Assembly (NCBI RefSeq): GCF_010091945.1
Contig: NZ_WVIE01000024.1
Coordinates: forward strand, 1 to 64,000
Length of the DNA stretch: 64,000 nucleotides
DNA from: Myxacorys almedinensis A
Lineage (GTDB): Bacteria > Cyanobacteriota > Cyanobacteriia > Leptolyngbyales > Leptolyngbyaceae
Reading direction: 5' to 3'
Part shown: positions 43,116 to 53,358 of the stretch, piece after piece
How positions within the stretch are numbered: position 1 is the first letter of the stretch
Layout: each line of letters starts with the position of its first letter
The notes under the pieces: model-generated
The model's database searches: none
Seen by the model: the letters and a program-made list of their open reading frames with translations, nothing else
What the model was told of the DNA's origin: nothing
Position numbers and translations under genes: made by a program

Positions 43116-44882
43116 TTGAACTTTGCACCGCTATTAAAACCTCGGATCGTTGACAACGCCAAGCTCTCCTGGATTGCACGTCTATTGCCGTTCGTTTGGA
43201 TTGGATTTTTGGGCTGGCTGGCATTTTTTCATCGGCTCGGAGCAACAGGCTTGCTAGATGAGACAGAGCCATTGTTTGCAGAGGCGGCACGGCAGATGAC
43301 CGTCACGGGAGATTGGATTACGCCGTATTTCAATGGGGTAACTCGGTTTGATAAGCCGCCGTTGATTTATTGGCTAATGGCGATCGCTTATCAGATGTTT
43401 GGCACAACGGCGTGGGCGGCTCGGTTGCCCTCTGCGATCGCGGCTACTCTCCTGACCGGATTCTGCTTTTACGTTTTACGCAAGGTTGCCCAACAAAACG
43501 CTAACGCGGCTGCCCGTCCTGCTCTGCTTCCCTATCTTGGCTCTGCCATTGTGGCGCTTAATTTAGAGATGCTCTTTTTTGGGCGACTGGGCTACTCAGA
43601 CATGCTGCTAAATGTGTGTTTTAGTGGTGCGTTGCTGTCGTTCTTTATGGGGTATATCCAGTCTTTAGCGCCCAACAAAACTCGTTGGTATTTTGGGTTT
43701 TATAGTTTGATGGCGTTGGCGGTTCTTGCGAAGGGTCCGGTGGGTGTGGTGCTGCCGGGTGCGATCGTGCTCATTTTCCTGGCTTGCGTTAGAAACCTGC
43801 GATCGGGCTTAGAGGAAATGAAGGTCGTTCCGGGTGCAGTTGTGTTTGGTCTCATCACGCTGCCTTGGTATGGGCTGGTTTACCTTGCCAATGGGTCAGC
43901 CTTTATTAATTCATTTTTTGGGCTGCATAATGTTGAGCGCTTTACACGGGTTGTGAATCAACATTCCGGAGCTTGGTATTTTCACCTGGTGATTGTTTTT
44001 GTTGGCTTTCTGCCTTGGTCGCTTATGTTACCTGCCGCGATCGCACAGGTGCTTGGGCAGAAGAGATGGCGAGAACCCGATGGGGTTGACCAGCAGAGCG
44101 ATCGCACCGAGCAGTTGGGATTATTTGCGCTGATTTGGTTTGCGGTGATTCTGACCTTTTTTACGATCGCTGTCACCAAATATATTACCTATTCGTTGCC
44201 CGCGATCCCGGCGGCTGCCCTCTTGGTTGCGCTATGGTGGCAGCAGCAAATGACGGAGCGCAGATCCTCTCTGTGGTTGATCGGTAGTGTCTATGCTGCC
44301 CTTGCGGTTAGTGCAGTTTTGGGAAGTTGCGCGTTCTACAGTCCGCAATGGTTGATGAGTGATCCGGCAATGCCAAACTTAGGACGGGCGGTGCAAGCCG
44401 CAGGATTGCCGATTGTGGGGGCTGGGATTTGGTTCGGCAATGCGATCGCGGGTTTAGTGCTGGTGGTGCGTCGTCAGATGAAATGGTTTTGGAACGTCAA
44501 TTTCGTTGCGATCGCGGCATTCATTATATTTTTTATCACGCCTGCGTTTGAGCTTGTCGATCAACAACGGCAGCTACCGTTGAGACAAATTGCAGAAACA
44601 GTGAGGCAAATTCGCGAGCCAAACGACGCGATCGTGATGGCGACAAATTTGTTTGAAAAACCAAGCTTAGTATTTTACACGCAGCAGCCCATTACCTTTA
44701 TTAATCGGGTTCGATTCATCCAACCTTATCTTGAGGAACTGGAGACCCAGGCACAGCCGTCTTCAGTTTTAATGATCACAACCTCGGAATCATTGCGAGC
44801 GGCAAACGTGACCCATTATCAACTGATTCAAAACGCTGGAATTTATCAACTTGTGCGAGTTTCCATTCGAGAGGCGGGGTAG
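43116..44882 (+). CDS. GT39-type integral membrane glycosyltransferase
   Basis: 588 residues from a TTG start (MNFAPLLKPRIV; no in-frame ATG nearby). PMT/ArnT architecture: about 11-12 helices, the first-loop acidic motif LLDETEPLFAEAARQM, TRFDKPPLIYWLMAIAYQMF and a soluble C-terminal region (DAIVMATNLFEKPSLVFYTQ). It should transfer a sugar from a polyprenyl-phosphate donor on the outer face of the membrane. It abuts the second GT39 gene with no gap. Confidence 0.85.
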   Translation: MNFAPLLKPRIVDNAKLSWIARLLPFVWIGFLGWLAFFHRLGATGLLDETEPLFAEAARQMTVTGDWITPYFNGVTRFDKPPLIYWLMAIAYQMFGTTAWAARLPSAIAATLLTGFCFYVLRKVAQQNANAAARPALLPYLGSAIVALNLEMLFFGRLGYSDMLLNVCFSGALLSFFMGYIQSLAPNKTRWYFGFYSLMALAVLAKGPVGVVLPGAIVLIFLACVRNLRSGLEEMKVVPGAVVFGLITLPWYGLVYLANGSAFINSFFGLHNVERFTRVVNQHSGAWYFHLVIVFVGFLPWSLMLPAAIAQVLGQKRWREPDGVDQQSDRTEQLGLFALIWFAVILTFFTIAVTKYITYSLPAIPAAALLVALWWQQQMTERRSSLWLIGSVYAALAVSAVLGSCAFYSPQWLMSDPAMPNLGRAVQAAGLPIVGAGIWFGNAIAGLVLVVRRQMKWFWNVNFVAIAAFIIFFITPAFELVDQQRQLPLRQIAETVRQIREPNDAIVMATNLFEKPSLVFYTQQPITFINRVRFIQPYLEELETQAQPSSVLMITTSESLRAANVTHYQLIQNAGIYQLVRVSIREAG

Positions 44883-46475
44883 ATGAAAAAGCAATGGACT
44901 ATCTTGCGATCGCAGCACCCTCTATTATTGATGCTCGGTTTTGGGCTGCTATTTCGCAGCCTGATTGCGTTGTATCTACCTCCAGGATTTGATGAAGCGT
45001 ATTACTACATTTACACGCAGCATTTAGACTGGAGCTATTTTGATCATCCGCCGCTGGTTGCCTTTACCACTGGCTTAGGGGTTTGGTTAACTGGGTTTGT
45101 GTCCCAGTTCACAATTCGGATTGGCAGTTTACTCACCTATACTGCAACGTTGTATTTTTTATACCGCGCTACGATTCATTTATTTTCGGCGCGTATTGGG
45201 ATATTAACGGTTGCGATCGCGTCTACTATTCCTATTTTCCAACTCGTGTTTGGAACGTTTACGCTTCCTGATGTACCGTTGATGTTTTTTTGGACATTAA
45301 CATTGTGGATTTCCGCCTATGAGTTTTTTCCGGAAGATGGTTCTGAATATCATCCTACGTATCGATTAGCGATTTTAGGATGGTTGGTTGGCGGTGCGTG
45401 TTTGGGTAAATATCATGGCTTTTTGTTAGGATTTGGATTGATTGGTTTCTGTTTAACTAGCCGTCAACATCGCAGTGCATTGCTATCACCATGGGCGTTG
45501 CTAGGTTTAGCTCTGTTTGGCATCACTTTTGCGCCTGTGTTGTATTGGAATTGGCACCATGAATGGGTTTCCTTTCGCTTTCAAGGAAATCGCAGTATTC
45601 CCGATCGCCAGTACAGTGTTTTTAATGCATTCAAAACGGCTTTGTTGGCATCTGCGTACCTGTTTCCAACGTTTGGTTTACCGTTGTGGTGGGTGGGATG
45701 TCGTTCCACTGCTTTCACGATTAAATCTTGGTTTGCAAATCCTCGTTTACCCGTGATTCCGTTTCTGATCTGGTTATCGATGCCGGTTGTATTTGTTTTT
45801 ACGTTCATTGGAGGCTATCAGCAGATTCTTCCCTCATGGACTATGCCAGGCTTTTTGGTGGTGACTCCCCTCCTGGGTTGGCGGGCGTCGATTTGGGAAG
45901 AACGGCATCCAAAAACGGTAAACCGATGGCTCGTTGGCTCTGCGATCGCAACTGCAACGGTCATGATAGTAGCCTTGCTCCATGTGACGGCGGGTATTGT
46001 TCAACGACCCGGAAACTACTCCATATTCGGAGGGTTTTTAGCCCCCCAAGAAGATGCCTCAGTCGAACTTGTGGATGTGCTGCAACTGCGGCGAGAGTTG
46101 GCAGCGTCGCCTCAGCTTTTTGCGGCACTCCAACAAGCCGATTTTGTGTTTAGCAATCGCTTTCACCTCGCTGGACATATTGCAATGGCAGTTGCGCCCT
46201 TGGCTCCTGGTTCTGTCACCTGTTTTGACAAGCGCGATGTTCGCGGATTTGCCTTCTGGTCAACCGCAGAGCAGTGGGTGGGCAAAACTGGAGTCTACAT
46301 CACGTCTAATCGATTTCAGACCCAGGAAAATTCTGCGGCGCAGTTCTCGCCCTATTTTCAGCAGTTTACCAAGCTAGGTGAAGTGCCTTTGCGGCGGGGT
46401 GGAGTAGTGGTCGAGACCTTTCATGTGTTCCAAGGTACAAATCTCTTGAAGCCGTATCCGCGTCCACCCCTGTAG
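44883..46475 (+). CDS. Second GT39-type integral membrane glycosyltransferase
   Basis: 530 residues. First-loop motif GFDEAYYYIYTQHLDWSYFDHPPLVAF with conserved Asp-Glu and the HPP signature, followed by nine or more helices. The ATG starts directly after the upstream stop, so the pair is one transcript. The two proteins probably glycosylate cell-surface glycans or proteins; donors are unknown. Confidence 0.85.
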   Translation: MKKQWTILRSQHPLLLMLGFGLLFRSLIALYLPPGFDEAYYYIYTQHLDWSYFDHPPLVAFTTGLGVWLTGFVSQFTIRIGSLLTYTATLYFLYRATIHLFSARIGILTVAIASTIPIFQLVFGTFTLPDVPLMFFWTLTLWISAYEFFPEDGSEYHPTYRLAILGWLVGGACLGKYHGFLLGFGLIGFCLTSRQHRSALLSPWALLGLALFGITFAPVLYWNWHHEWVSFRFQGNRSIPDRQYSVFNAFKTALLASAYLFPTFGLPLWWVGCRSTAFTIKSWFANPRLPVIPFLIWLSMPVVFVFTFIGGYQQILPSWTMPGFLVVTPLLGWRASIWEERHPKTVNRWLVGSAIATATVMIVALLHVTAGIVQRPGNYSIFGGFLAPQEDASVELVDVLQLRRELAASPQLFAALQQADFVFSNRFHLAGHIAMAVAPLAPGSVTCFDKRDVRGFAFWSTAEQWVGKTGVYITSNRFQTQENSAAQFSPYFQQFTKLGEVPLRRGGVVVETFHVFQGTNLLKPYPRPPL

Positions 46476-46877
46476 AGAGTCCTCAATTTCTGCGTTGTCA
46501 GCGATGGGCATCGGATGGGCGAATTGGGGAGTTGGAGAGGAATCAGCCTTGCTTTTCTGAGGTGGGGGCGTTGGTTGGCGCAGTTGGGACATTGGGTTTG
46601 CGATCGCACGCACAATCAACACCGCACCCCCTCCTTCATTCACCCTGCTCTGAAAGAAACATTTAAAAGAAAAAAGGAGGCGTCGCACACAAATACGACT
46701 CCCCCTGTCATCAGGGTGCATCTACTTATCACAGTATGCCACCAAAGGAGCAGGGGGCATAACCCCCTAGTCCCCTTCTTTGTCAAAATTACACTAGATT
46801 TTTGACGGAATTTCATAAAATTCCAGATTTGCTCGGTGGTAATCCTTAGCTAGATTCCTGCAATACCGCAGAGTTTC
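46476..46877. other. Intergenic region with hairpin between convergent genes
   Basis: 402 bases between converging transcripts. AGGGGG (46752-46757) and CCCCCT (46763-46768) form a short GC stem; downstream T-rich sequence follows only on the plus strand (CCTTCTTTG). No gene is supported, although a 115-codon minus frame exists. Confidence 0.5.
46752..46780. terminator. GC-rich hairpin near gatB end
   Basis: AGGGGG/CCCCCT stem with a five-base loop CATAA, followed by TAGTCCCCTTCTT. Weak terminator candidate for the GT39 transcript. Confidence 0.4.
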
Positions 46878-48383
46878 TCAGGGGTTGAGCTTGTTTGCCA
46901 AGAGTTGGTTGGTCAGCTTGGGGTCGGCTCGTCCTCCCGTCTGCTTCATGACTTTGCCCACAAAAAAGCCGAGAAGCTTTGTTTTGCCGGCACGATATTG
47001 CTCTAACTCGCTGGGGTTTTCAGCGAGCACCGCCGCGATCGCTGCCTCAATTTCTCCCGTATCAGAAATTTGGCTCAAGCCTTTGCGTTCTACAAGGTCT
47101 TTGGCAGATCCCCCCTTCGCTAAAAGCTCTGGCAAAATATCTTTGGCGATTTTATTGCTGATCGTTCCCGCTTCGATCAGCCCAATCAGTTCGCCCAACG
47201 CCTTGGGTTTAAGCGGGATCTCGGTAATGCTCAGCCGCTCAGTGTTGAGATAGGCGCTGATGTCGCCCATGATCCAGTTGGCAGCGAGCTTAGGATTGGC
47301 GTTTGCAGCCACTACGGCTTCAAAATATTCTGCGATCGCGCGATCGTCGGTCAGCACTCGCGCATCGTAAGGCGACAACCCCAGCGTCTCCTCATAGCGC
47401 GGACGCTTTTGATAGGGCAGTTCTGGAAGCTCTGAACGCCAAGCTTCCATCTGCTGGGAAGACACCTCGATCGGTCCTAAATCTGGTTCAGGGAAATAGC
47501 GGTAGTCGCTCGATCCTTCTTTGATTCGCATCGAAATAGTGCGCTGAGCGCCTTCTTCCCACAGCCGAGTTTCTTGCAAGATCTTCTCGCCACGCGCGAT
47601 CGCTTGAATCTGCCGTTCAATCTCGTGGTCGATAGCTTTCTGAATGGCGCTAAACGAATTCATGTTTTTAATTTCGACCTTGGTGCCAAACTCTTGCTGC
47701 CCGATGGGACGCACGGAAATATTTACGTCGCAGCGCAGCGATCCTTCTTGCATATTGCCATCGCTCACACCGAGATATCGCATGATGCGGCGCAACTCTT
47801 GAGCGTATTCGGCGGCTTCTTGCCCAGTTCGCATATCCGGTTCAGACACAATTTCCACCAGAGGCACCCCGGCGCGGTTGTAGTCTACAAGAGAATAGGT
47901 CGAACCCGATAAACGGTCACTGCCGCCATGAACGAGTTTTCCTGCATCTTCTTCCATGTGCAGGCGAGTAATGCCAATCCGTTTCGTGATCGAGTTTCCG
48001 GCTTGGTCGAGCACTGGCTTGCCTGTGCTATCTGTGATTTCAACTTCTATCCAGCCGTGTTCGGCGATCGGTAAATCAAACTGCGAAATCTGATAGTTTT
48101 TAGGTAGATCGGGATAGAAATATTGCTTCCGATCAAACTTGCTGTAGGGCGCAATCTGGCAGTTGAGCGCCAGTCCTGCCTTGACGGCGTACTCCAAAAC
48201 TTTCTGATTGAGAACCGGCAACACACCGGGTAGCCCCAAACAGACCGGATCGATATTGATATTGGGATCGGCTGTAAATGTTGCAGAGCTATCCGAAAAG
48301 ATTTTAGTCTCGGTACTCAACTGACAGTGAGTTTCTAGCCCGATCACAGCTTCGTACTGAGTGGTTTTAAGCGCAGTGGTCAT
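46878..48383 (-). CDS. gatB: Aspartyl/glutamyl-tRNA amidotransferase subunit B
   Basis: 501 residues, full length. GatB kinase-like domain with [17 protein letters not shown] start, catalytic-domain [13 protein letters not shown] and [20 protein letters not shown], and tail domain for tRNA recognition. With GatA and GatC it amidates Glu-tRNA-Gln, needed because cyanobacteria lack GlnRS. Confidence 0.97.
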   Translation of the reverse strand: MTTALKTTQYEAVIGLETHCQLSTETKIFSDSSATFTADPNINIDPVCLGLPGVLPVLNQKVLEYAVKAGLALNCQIAPYSKFDRKQYFYPDLPKNYQISQFDLPIAEHGWIEVEITDSTGKPVLDQAGNSITKRIGITRLHMEEDAGKLVHGGSDRLSGSTYSLVDYNRAGVPLVEIVSEPDMRTGQEAAEYAQELRRIMRYLGVSDGNMQEGSLRCDVNISVRPIGQQEFGTKVEIKNMNSFSAIQKAIDHEIERQIQAIARGEKILQETRLWEEGAQRTISMRIKEGSSDYRYFPEPDLGPIEVSSQQMEAWRSELPELPYQKRPRYEETLGLSPYDARVLTDDRAIAEYFEAVVAANANPKLAANWIMGDISAYLNTERLSITEIPLKPKALGELIGLIEAGTISNKIAKDILPELLAKGGSAKDLVERKGLSQISDTGEIEAAIAAVLAENPSELEQYRAGKTKLLGFFVGKVMKQTGGRADPKLTNQLLANKLNP

Positions 48384-48729
48384 AGATTCATTGCAACTGC
48401 AAAGTCTGATTTTATTGTAAGGGATGAAGGATAACAGAGGGAGGATGAGATCCGAACCCTTAACGCTGGAAGGTGGCTGCCTGTCAGCTATCCACCGCCT
48501 GAAAAGCTATATTTGCGCCCCATTAGCCCTCGCGATCGCAGCTACCGTGCTGCCCAAACAGTACTGCCCAAACAGTGCCGACTTGGGGGTGATCGATCCT
48601 CCCGTTCTCTGAGGGCAAAGCCTTCCCGTAGGTATGCTTGCGCCCTTCTTTGCAAAAATCGCATCACCATCGCGAGAAATGTGCGTAAGATTGGAGTGTC
48701 TTCTCCTCACGAGAATGCAGGAACGATCA
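48384..48729. other. Intergenic region before the PP2C gene
   Basis: 346 bases. A 14-nt tandem repeat CTGCCCAAACAGTA/CTGCCCAAACAGTG lies near 48551-48578. Longer in-frame starts for the PP2C gene (48634) fall here and are not supported by domain boundaries. Confidence 0.5.
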
Positions 48730-50595
48730 ATGCTTGTTTGTTCTCAGTGCCAGTCTGAAAATTCAGACACTCATAAATTTTGTCAGGTGTGTGGAACCTC
48801 TCTCACAGAAAAATCATGCCCAAATTGTGGTGCTTCGGTGCTGCTGAGTGAGGAAAAATGTTCTCAATGCGGCACTGTGACTGGAACGATCCTGCGGGCG
48901 ATCATCGCGTTGCATGGGTTTGAAGACCGGTTAGCCCAAAAAGGCATCCCGGTGCTTCAGCATTTAGATCCGGCTTGTCGCTATCGAGTCGTGTCAGGGT
49001 TTCAAACTGCCGATGCCGGAATTGAAGGGTTGGTGCTAGATACGCGACCCCTCCAACCTCCCTTGTTTGACGAATTTAAACCTCTGTCTCAATTGGCAAA
49101 CCCTTATCTGCATCTGCCCGAACTCCATCAAATTTTGCCTGGGGTCTACGATACTTGGCAGCAGGGCGATCAAGATATTTTGCTGCTAGAAGAGCGATCG
49201 CACCTGCTCCAACTGACCGAATTTATGGTGCAGACCAACGACACGATTCCGATGCTGCAAATTTTGCACTGGTTCTACGAAATGGTAGACCTGTGGGAAC
49301 TGCTTGACCCGTGGCGCATGCGGCAGAGTCTGCTCACGCTGCCCAATCTTCGGCTCGATGAAGATCAGGTGCTATGTTTGCAGCGCTTGTATCGTGACCC
49401 CCCGACCGAACTTACCCTAAAAAACTTGGGTACAATCTGGCAATCGCTGCTGTCTCACCTGTCTCAAACTCAATCGGCTGATCTGCATTTGCTCTTGGCA
49501 GATGTGTTGGCTGAGGCGGTGGTGACGGTTGAAGATCTGCGATCGCGGCTCAAACTCCTTGCCCAAGAGCTACAAGATACTCCTCTCCCAGCCATGATTA
49601 TGTCTGAATCCTCGTCTAACTCTCCGTCTGAATCTATGTCTGAGCTACCCTTGCCCCATTCTGATGCCGAGCGCCAAGAGACGACAACGACCCCGCTTGA
49701 GGCTGAAGACGAGTTGGATGACTTGCCAACTGTAGTGCTGCCGATGCAGTTATTCAGCCTAGACGATGCCGGACGAACCGACATTGGACGCCAGCGCAAC
49801 CACAACGAAGATTGTTTTAGCATTGATACGCAGGTGACCAAAACCCATCTGCCCTCAGGTAAGGTTGTGCAGGCAAGGGGGCTGTATGTGCTGTGCGATG
49901 GCATGGGCGGGCACTCAAGTGGCGAGGTTGCCAGTCAGTTAGCTGCCGATACCTTACGCACCTATTTTCAGCAGCACTGGCAAAAAGCAACAGAGACTCG
50001 ATCTGCTGCCAAGCTACCCCCTGTGGAGGTGATCCGAGAGGCAATTTGGCTGGCGAACAAAGCCATCTACGATGTTAATCAAACCAACGCTCGATCGGGC
50101 AGTGGCAGAATGGGAACCACCATGGTGATGGTGCTGTTGCAAGATACAGAAATGGCGATCGCGCATGTGGGAGATAGCCGTCTCTATCGCTACACCCGTA
50201 AACGGGGCTTAGAGCAACTCACCCTCGATCATGAGGTGGGACAGCGAGAGATTTTGCGCGGGGTTGAACCGGAGATTGCGTATGGTCGCCCCGATGCCTA
50301 TCAACTCACGCAGGCGCTAGGACCGCGAGATGAACATTTTGTTCAGCCCGACGTGCAATATTTTGAGATTAATGAAGATGCTGTGATTATTTTGGCATCG
50401 GATGGTCTCACCGATAACAATCTGCTGGAGAAACATTGGCAAACGCACGTTGATCCGCTAGTTAGCTCGCACGCTAATTTAGATCAGGGTGTTGGTAAGC
50501 TAATTGACTTAGCAAATCAGCACAATGGTCATGACAATATCACTGCGATCGCAATTCGCGCCAAAGTCCGCCCTAACTTAGAGCATCTGCGCTGA
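48730..50595 (+). CDS. PP2C-family serine/threonine phosphatase with zinc ribbons
   Basis: 621 residues from ATG 48730 (MLVCSQCQSENSD). N-terminal double zinc ribbon (CSQC...CQVC, CPNC...CSQC), a helical middle region about 60-330, and a C-terminal PP2C domain about 365-615. Metal/catalytic motifs: DIGRQRNHNEDCF, LYVLCDGMGGHSSGEVAS, GRMGTTMVMVLL, AHVGDSRLYRY, LASDGLTDNN, HDNITAIA. It can reverse the kinases in this window, which is inference. Confidence 0.9.
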   Translation: MLVCSQCQSENSDTHKFCQVCGTSLTEKSCPNCGASVLLSEEKCSQCGTVTGTILRAIIALHGFEDRLAQKGIPVLQHLDPACRYRVVSGFQTADAGIEGLVLDTRPLQPPLFDEFKPLSQLANPYLHLPELHQILPGVYDTWQQGDQDILLLEERSHLLQLTEFMVQTNDTIPMLQILHWFYEMVDLWELLDPWRMRQSLLTLPNLRLDEDQVLCLQRLYRDPPTELTLKNLGTIWQSLLSHLSQTQSADLHLLLADVLAEAVVTVEDLRSRLKLLAQELQDTPLPAMIMSESSSNSPSESMSELPLPHSDAERQETTTTPLEAEDELDDLPTVVLPMQLFSLDDAGRTDIGRQRNHNEDCFSIDTQVTKTHLPSGKVVQARGLYVLCDGMGGHSSGEVASQLAADTLRTYFQQHWQKATETRSAAKLPPVEVIREAIWLANKAIYDVNQTNARSGSGRMGTTMVMVLLQDTEMAIAHVGDSRLYRYTRKRGLEQLTLDHEVGQREILRGVEPEIAYGRPDAYQLTQALGPRDEHFVQPDVQYFEINEDAVIILASDGLTDNNLLEKHWQTHVDPLVSSHANLDQGVGKLIDLANQHNGHDNITAIAIRAKVRPNLEHLR

Positions 50596-50783
50596 TTCCA
50601 CGCGTATGCAAAACAGACGCGCCATGCCCTAATTTTGGTACGGCAGTGATCAGCGCAGTGATGATCACTGAACGATCAGATTCGATCGTTGGTTACGGCT
50701 GGCAATTTAATGTGGTGAAGCGATGAATAGCCGCGATCTTGGGAAGCGATCTCGCCTTGTCTGATTGCCTAAAGGGTTTGGCT

Positions 50784-51008
50784 TTAGTTCTCGTCTTCTT
50801 CCCACGTATCGACTGCAAGCAATGTGCTCACTGGATCTTTCATCGAAAACTCAAACGAGAGGAGTTCTTGCTTCCAGTACCCCCACTCATCGCCATAGAG
50901 CAATGCAATTTTCCATAGACCATCAGTTGGTTTTAGCAGCTTAGCATCCACGAGTTTTTGAACGTGGCGCTGCAATTTCTCCATCGGATGTGCGACCTGT
51001 TGGCTCAT
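50784..51008 (-). CDS. Conserved small cyanobacterial protein
   Basis: 74 residues from the ATG at 51008 (MSQQVAHPMEKLQRHVQKLV). The acidic C-terminus STLLAVDTWEEDEN and the WKIALLYGDEWGYWKQELL centre look conserved. No known family name is claimed. The upstream in-frame start at 51077 would add an Asn-rich leader that looks non-coding. Confidence 0.7.
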   Translation of the reverse strand: MSQQVAHPMEKLQRHVQKLVDAKLLKPTDGLWKIALLYGDEWGYWKQELLSFEFSMKDPVSTLLAVDTWEEDEN

Positions 51009-51388
51009 ACCAGTCCTTAAATTTGAAATTGAGTTGTTGAAATTTTTGATTGAAAATTCTGATGATAGCGATCGCAACGTGTATCGTGGCTATCTAAGAC
51101 TTTCAGCTTCTAATGGTATCGTACTTTCCAAGAATTGCGGCAAGTATTTTCGCGATTTATTTCTTCAGAAATACCTATCGTTATCTTGAGAAATGTTCGT
51201 CATTCTTTAAGCTAAGAGCAGCAACGGCATGCAGATCTCTAACTACTAGAATAACGTAATCTTGGCGCTCGCTGCTTCGAGGTATTTGATGCGGTTTAAA
51301 CCCGAGAAACACGTCAGCAGGAATGCCATTTAGGCAGATGGTTGCTGTTTAAAGACAACCCAAACGCGCCCTTCTAATGTAGCGTAAA
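51009..51388. other. Intergenic region before cimA end
   Basis: 380 bases between the small gene and the end of cimA. It contains GGTTG...CAACC (51338-51360), a weak hairpin. No gene. Confidence 0.5.
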
Positions 51389-53026
51389 TTAGCTTACGGT
51401 CAGCGCTGTTTTGGCTTGGCGCTGTAAAAATAGCCCATACTCTAACCCTTCGACCACGGCTTGATAAGAAGCTTCTAAAATATTGCACGACACCCCCACA
51501 GTGCGCCATCGCTGATAGCCATCGCTCGACTCGATTAGCACGCGCGTATTTGCAGATGTTCCGGCAGCCCCATCTAAAATTCGGACTTTGTAATCGGTGA
51601 GAGAGAACGCTCGAATTTCTGGGTAGAAATTGACCAGCGCTTTCCGCAAGGCGGCATCTAGGGCAGAAACAGGTCCGTTTCCTTCGGCAGCTTCAAGAAT
51701 ATTGTGTCCGTTTACCCTAACTTTTATGGTCGCCAACGATTGACTCCGCCAGTCGCCAACGGCGCACACGGGTAAAGGAATTCCTGGCAGCATATCATAA
51801 TGCACCTGAAATCCTTTCACTTCAAATGGTTGCAGCCGTTGCCCCAGGGCCTCGCGCATCAGCAATTCAAAACTGGCTTCAGCCGCTTCAAACTGGTAGC
51901 CTTCGTGCTCTAAATTTTTGAGGCGCTCTAGAATCTGGCGGCAAGCTGGATCGTGCTTGTCAAGCTCAATGCCCAGCGATCGCGCCTTTGCTAAAACGTT
52001 GCTCATGCCCGCTTGTTCAGAAATAACGATGCGCCGGCTGTTGCCCACGAGTTCCGGCTGAATGTGTTCGTAGGTGATGGGGTTGCGTTCTACGGCACTG
52101 ACATGCAATCCGCCTTTATGGGCAAAGGCAGACAAGCCAACAAAGGCAGCGTGATCATCGGGCGCAAGGTTGACAACTTCGCTCACAAATCGGCTGGTTT
52201 CTGTCAGGTTTGCGAGTTGCGCGATCGCTAAGCAGTCATAGCCCAATTTAAGCTGCAAGTTGGGAATAAGAGAGCAAAGGTTAGCATTGCCACACCGCTC
52301 TCCATAGCCATTGATCGTGCCTTGCACCATGCGTGCCCCCGCTTGAACCGCTGCGATCGCGTTGGCAACGGCAAGCTCCCCATCATTATGGGTGTGAATG
52401 CCGAGGGGAGCAGCCGGAAGATAATCTAAAACAGCGTGGACGACGCGATCGATGTCTTGGGGTAATGATCCGCCATTTGTATCACAGAGGGTCAGCCATT
52501 CGGCTCCTGCATCATAAGCAGTTTTTAGCGTCTCTAAAGCATAAGTTGGATTATGTTTAAAACCATCAAACCAGTGTTCAGCATCGTATACCACTCGCCG
52601 ATCGTGCATCCGTAAATACGAAATCGTATCCCGAATCATTTCTAAGTTTTCGTCTAAGGATGTTTTGAGACCTTCTGTTACCTGGAGATCCCAAGTCTTA
52701 CCGACGATCGTGACCCATCGCGTCCCTGCTGCCAAAATTGGCTGAAGCATTGGGTCGGTTGCAGCCGTTTTCCCAGGGCGACGGGTAAAGCAAAATGCAA
52801 CTACTTCTGCTTGCGTGAGCGGCTCTTCTCTAAGCTGCCAAAAAAATTGCACATCTTTCGGATTTGCCCCCGGCCATCCTCCCTCAATAAAGGGCACACC
52901 CAACTGATCCAACTGACGAGCAATCCGGAGTTTATCTGAAATGGATAACGTCAAGCCTTCGCGCTGAGCGCCATCACGCAGCGTCGTATCGTAGAGCCAA
53001 AGCGGGTTAGAGGATTGAGCAGCCAT
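51389..53026 (-). CDS. cimA: (R)-citramalate synthase
   Basis: 545 residues. DRE-TIM metallolyase family: LYDTTLRDGAQREGLTLSI, metal His in IHTHNDGELAVANAIAAV and the TINGYGERCGNANL motif, then the LeuA-type allosteric domain from about residue 400 (GFQVHYDMLPG). Citramalate synthase makes (R)-citramalate from pyruvate and acetyl-CoA, the threonine-independent route to isoleucine; the length and AQREGL motif favour CimA over LeuA. Confidence 0.9.
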   Translation of the reverse strand: MAAQSSNPLWLYDTTLRDGAQREGLTLSISDKLRIARQLDQLGVPFIEGGWPGANPKDVQFFWQLREEPLTQAEVVAFCFTRRPGKTAATDPMLQPILAAGTRWVTIVGKTWDLQVTEGLKTSLDENLEMIRDTISYLRMHDRRVVYDAEHWFDGFKHNPTYALETLKTAYDAGAEWLTLCDTNGGSLPQDIDRVVHAVLDYLPAAPLGIHTHNDGELAVANAIAAVQAGARMVQGTINGYGERCGNANLCSLIPNLQLKLGYDCLAIAQLANLTETSRFVSEVVNLAPDDHAAFVGLSAFAHKGGLHVSAVERNPITYEHIQPELVGNSRRIVISEQAGMSNVLAKARSLGIELDKHDPACRQILERLKNLEHEGYQFEAAEASFELLMREALGQRLQPFEVKGFQVHYDMLPGIPLPVCAVGDWRSQSLATIKVRVNGHNILEAAEGNGPVSALDAALRKALVNFYPEIRAFSLTDYKVRILDGAAGTSANTRVLIESSDGYQRWRTVGVSCNILEASYQAVVEGLEYGLFLQRQAKTALTVS

Positions 53027-53358
53027 AACTAATCATTAGCCTTAGGTAGATGACCTTCAGGAGGGTCTCAACAGTCGAGATCTCACCGGTCGAGATGGGA
53101 AGCCGGTACGCTCTGGAATCGAGCATTGCTTACCATCGTCTACTACCAGGGTCAGGAGAAACAGACCGCTTTCCTAAATTATTATTAAAAATTGTCTACA
53201 ACACTTCTTTCATCTTGGTGCAAGTTGGTGCAGGGCATTTTGGTGCGAGACCTCCGATCTGCCCAAAAGGCTGAAGATCTGAGTATTCCGAGGATCTCGA
53301 AGCCATGCAGCAGGCGGTTTTTTCGCGGCTTTCTGCCCTCAGGTTTGCCCTAACCGGC
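53027..53358. other. Spacer upstream of cimA
   Basis: 332 bases between cimA and the pentapeptide kinase, both on the minus strand. Repeated GTCGAGAT (53075, 53091 area) in CAGTCGAGATCTCACCGGTCGAGAT could be regulatory. No gene supported. Confidence 0.45.

Noticed and set aside
46374-46721. 115-codon minus frame after the second GT39 gene
   Set aside because: Overlaps the end of a supported gene, compositionally random and without motif.
48634-48729. Earlier start of the PP2C gene
   Set aside because: Adds 32 residues without domain match, while ATG 48730 places the zinc ribbon at the N-terminus as expected.
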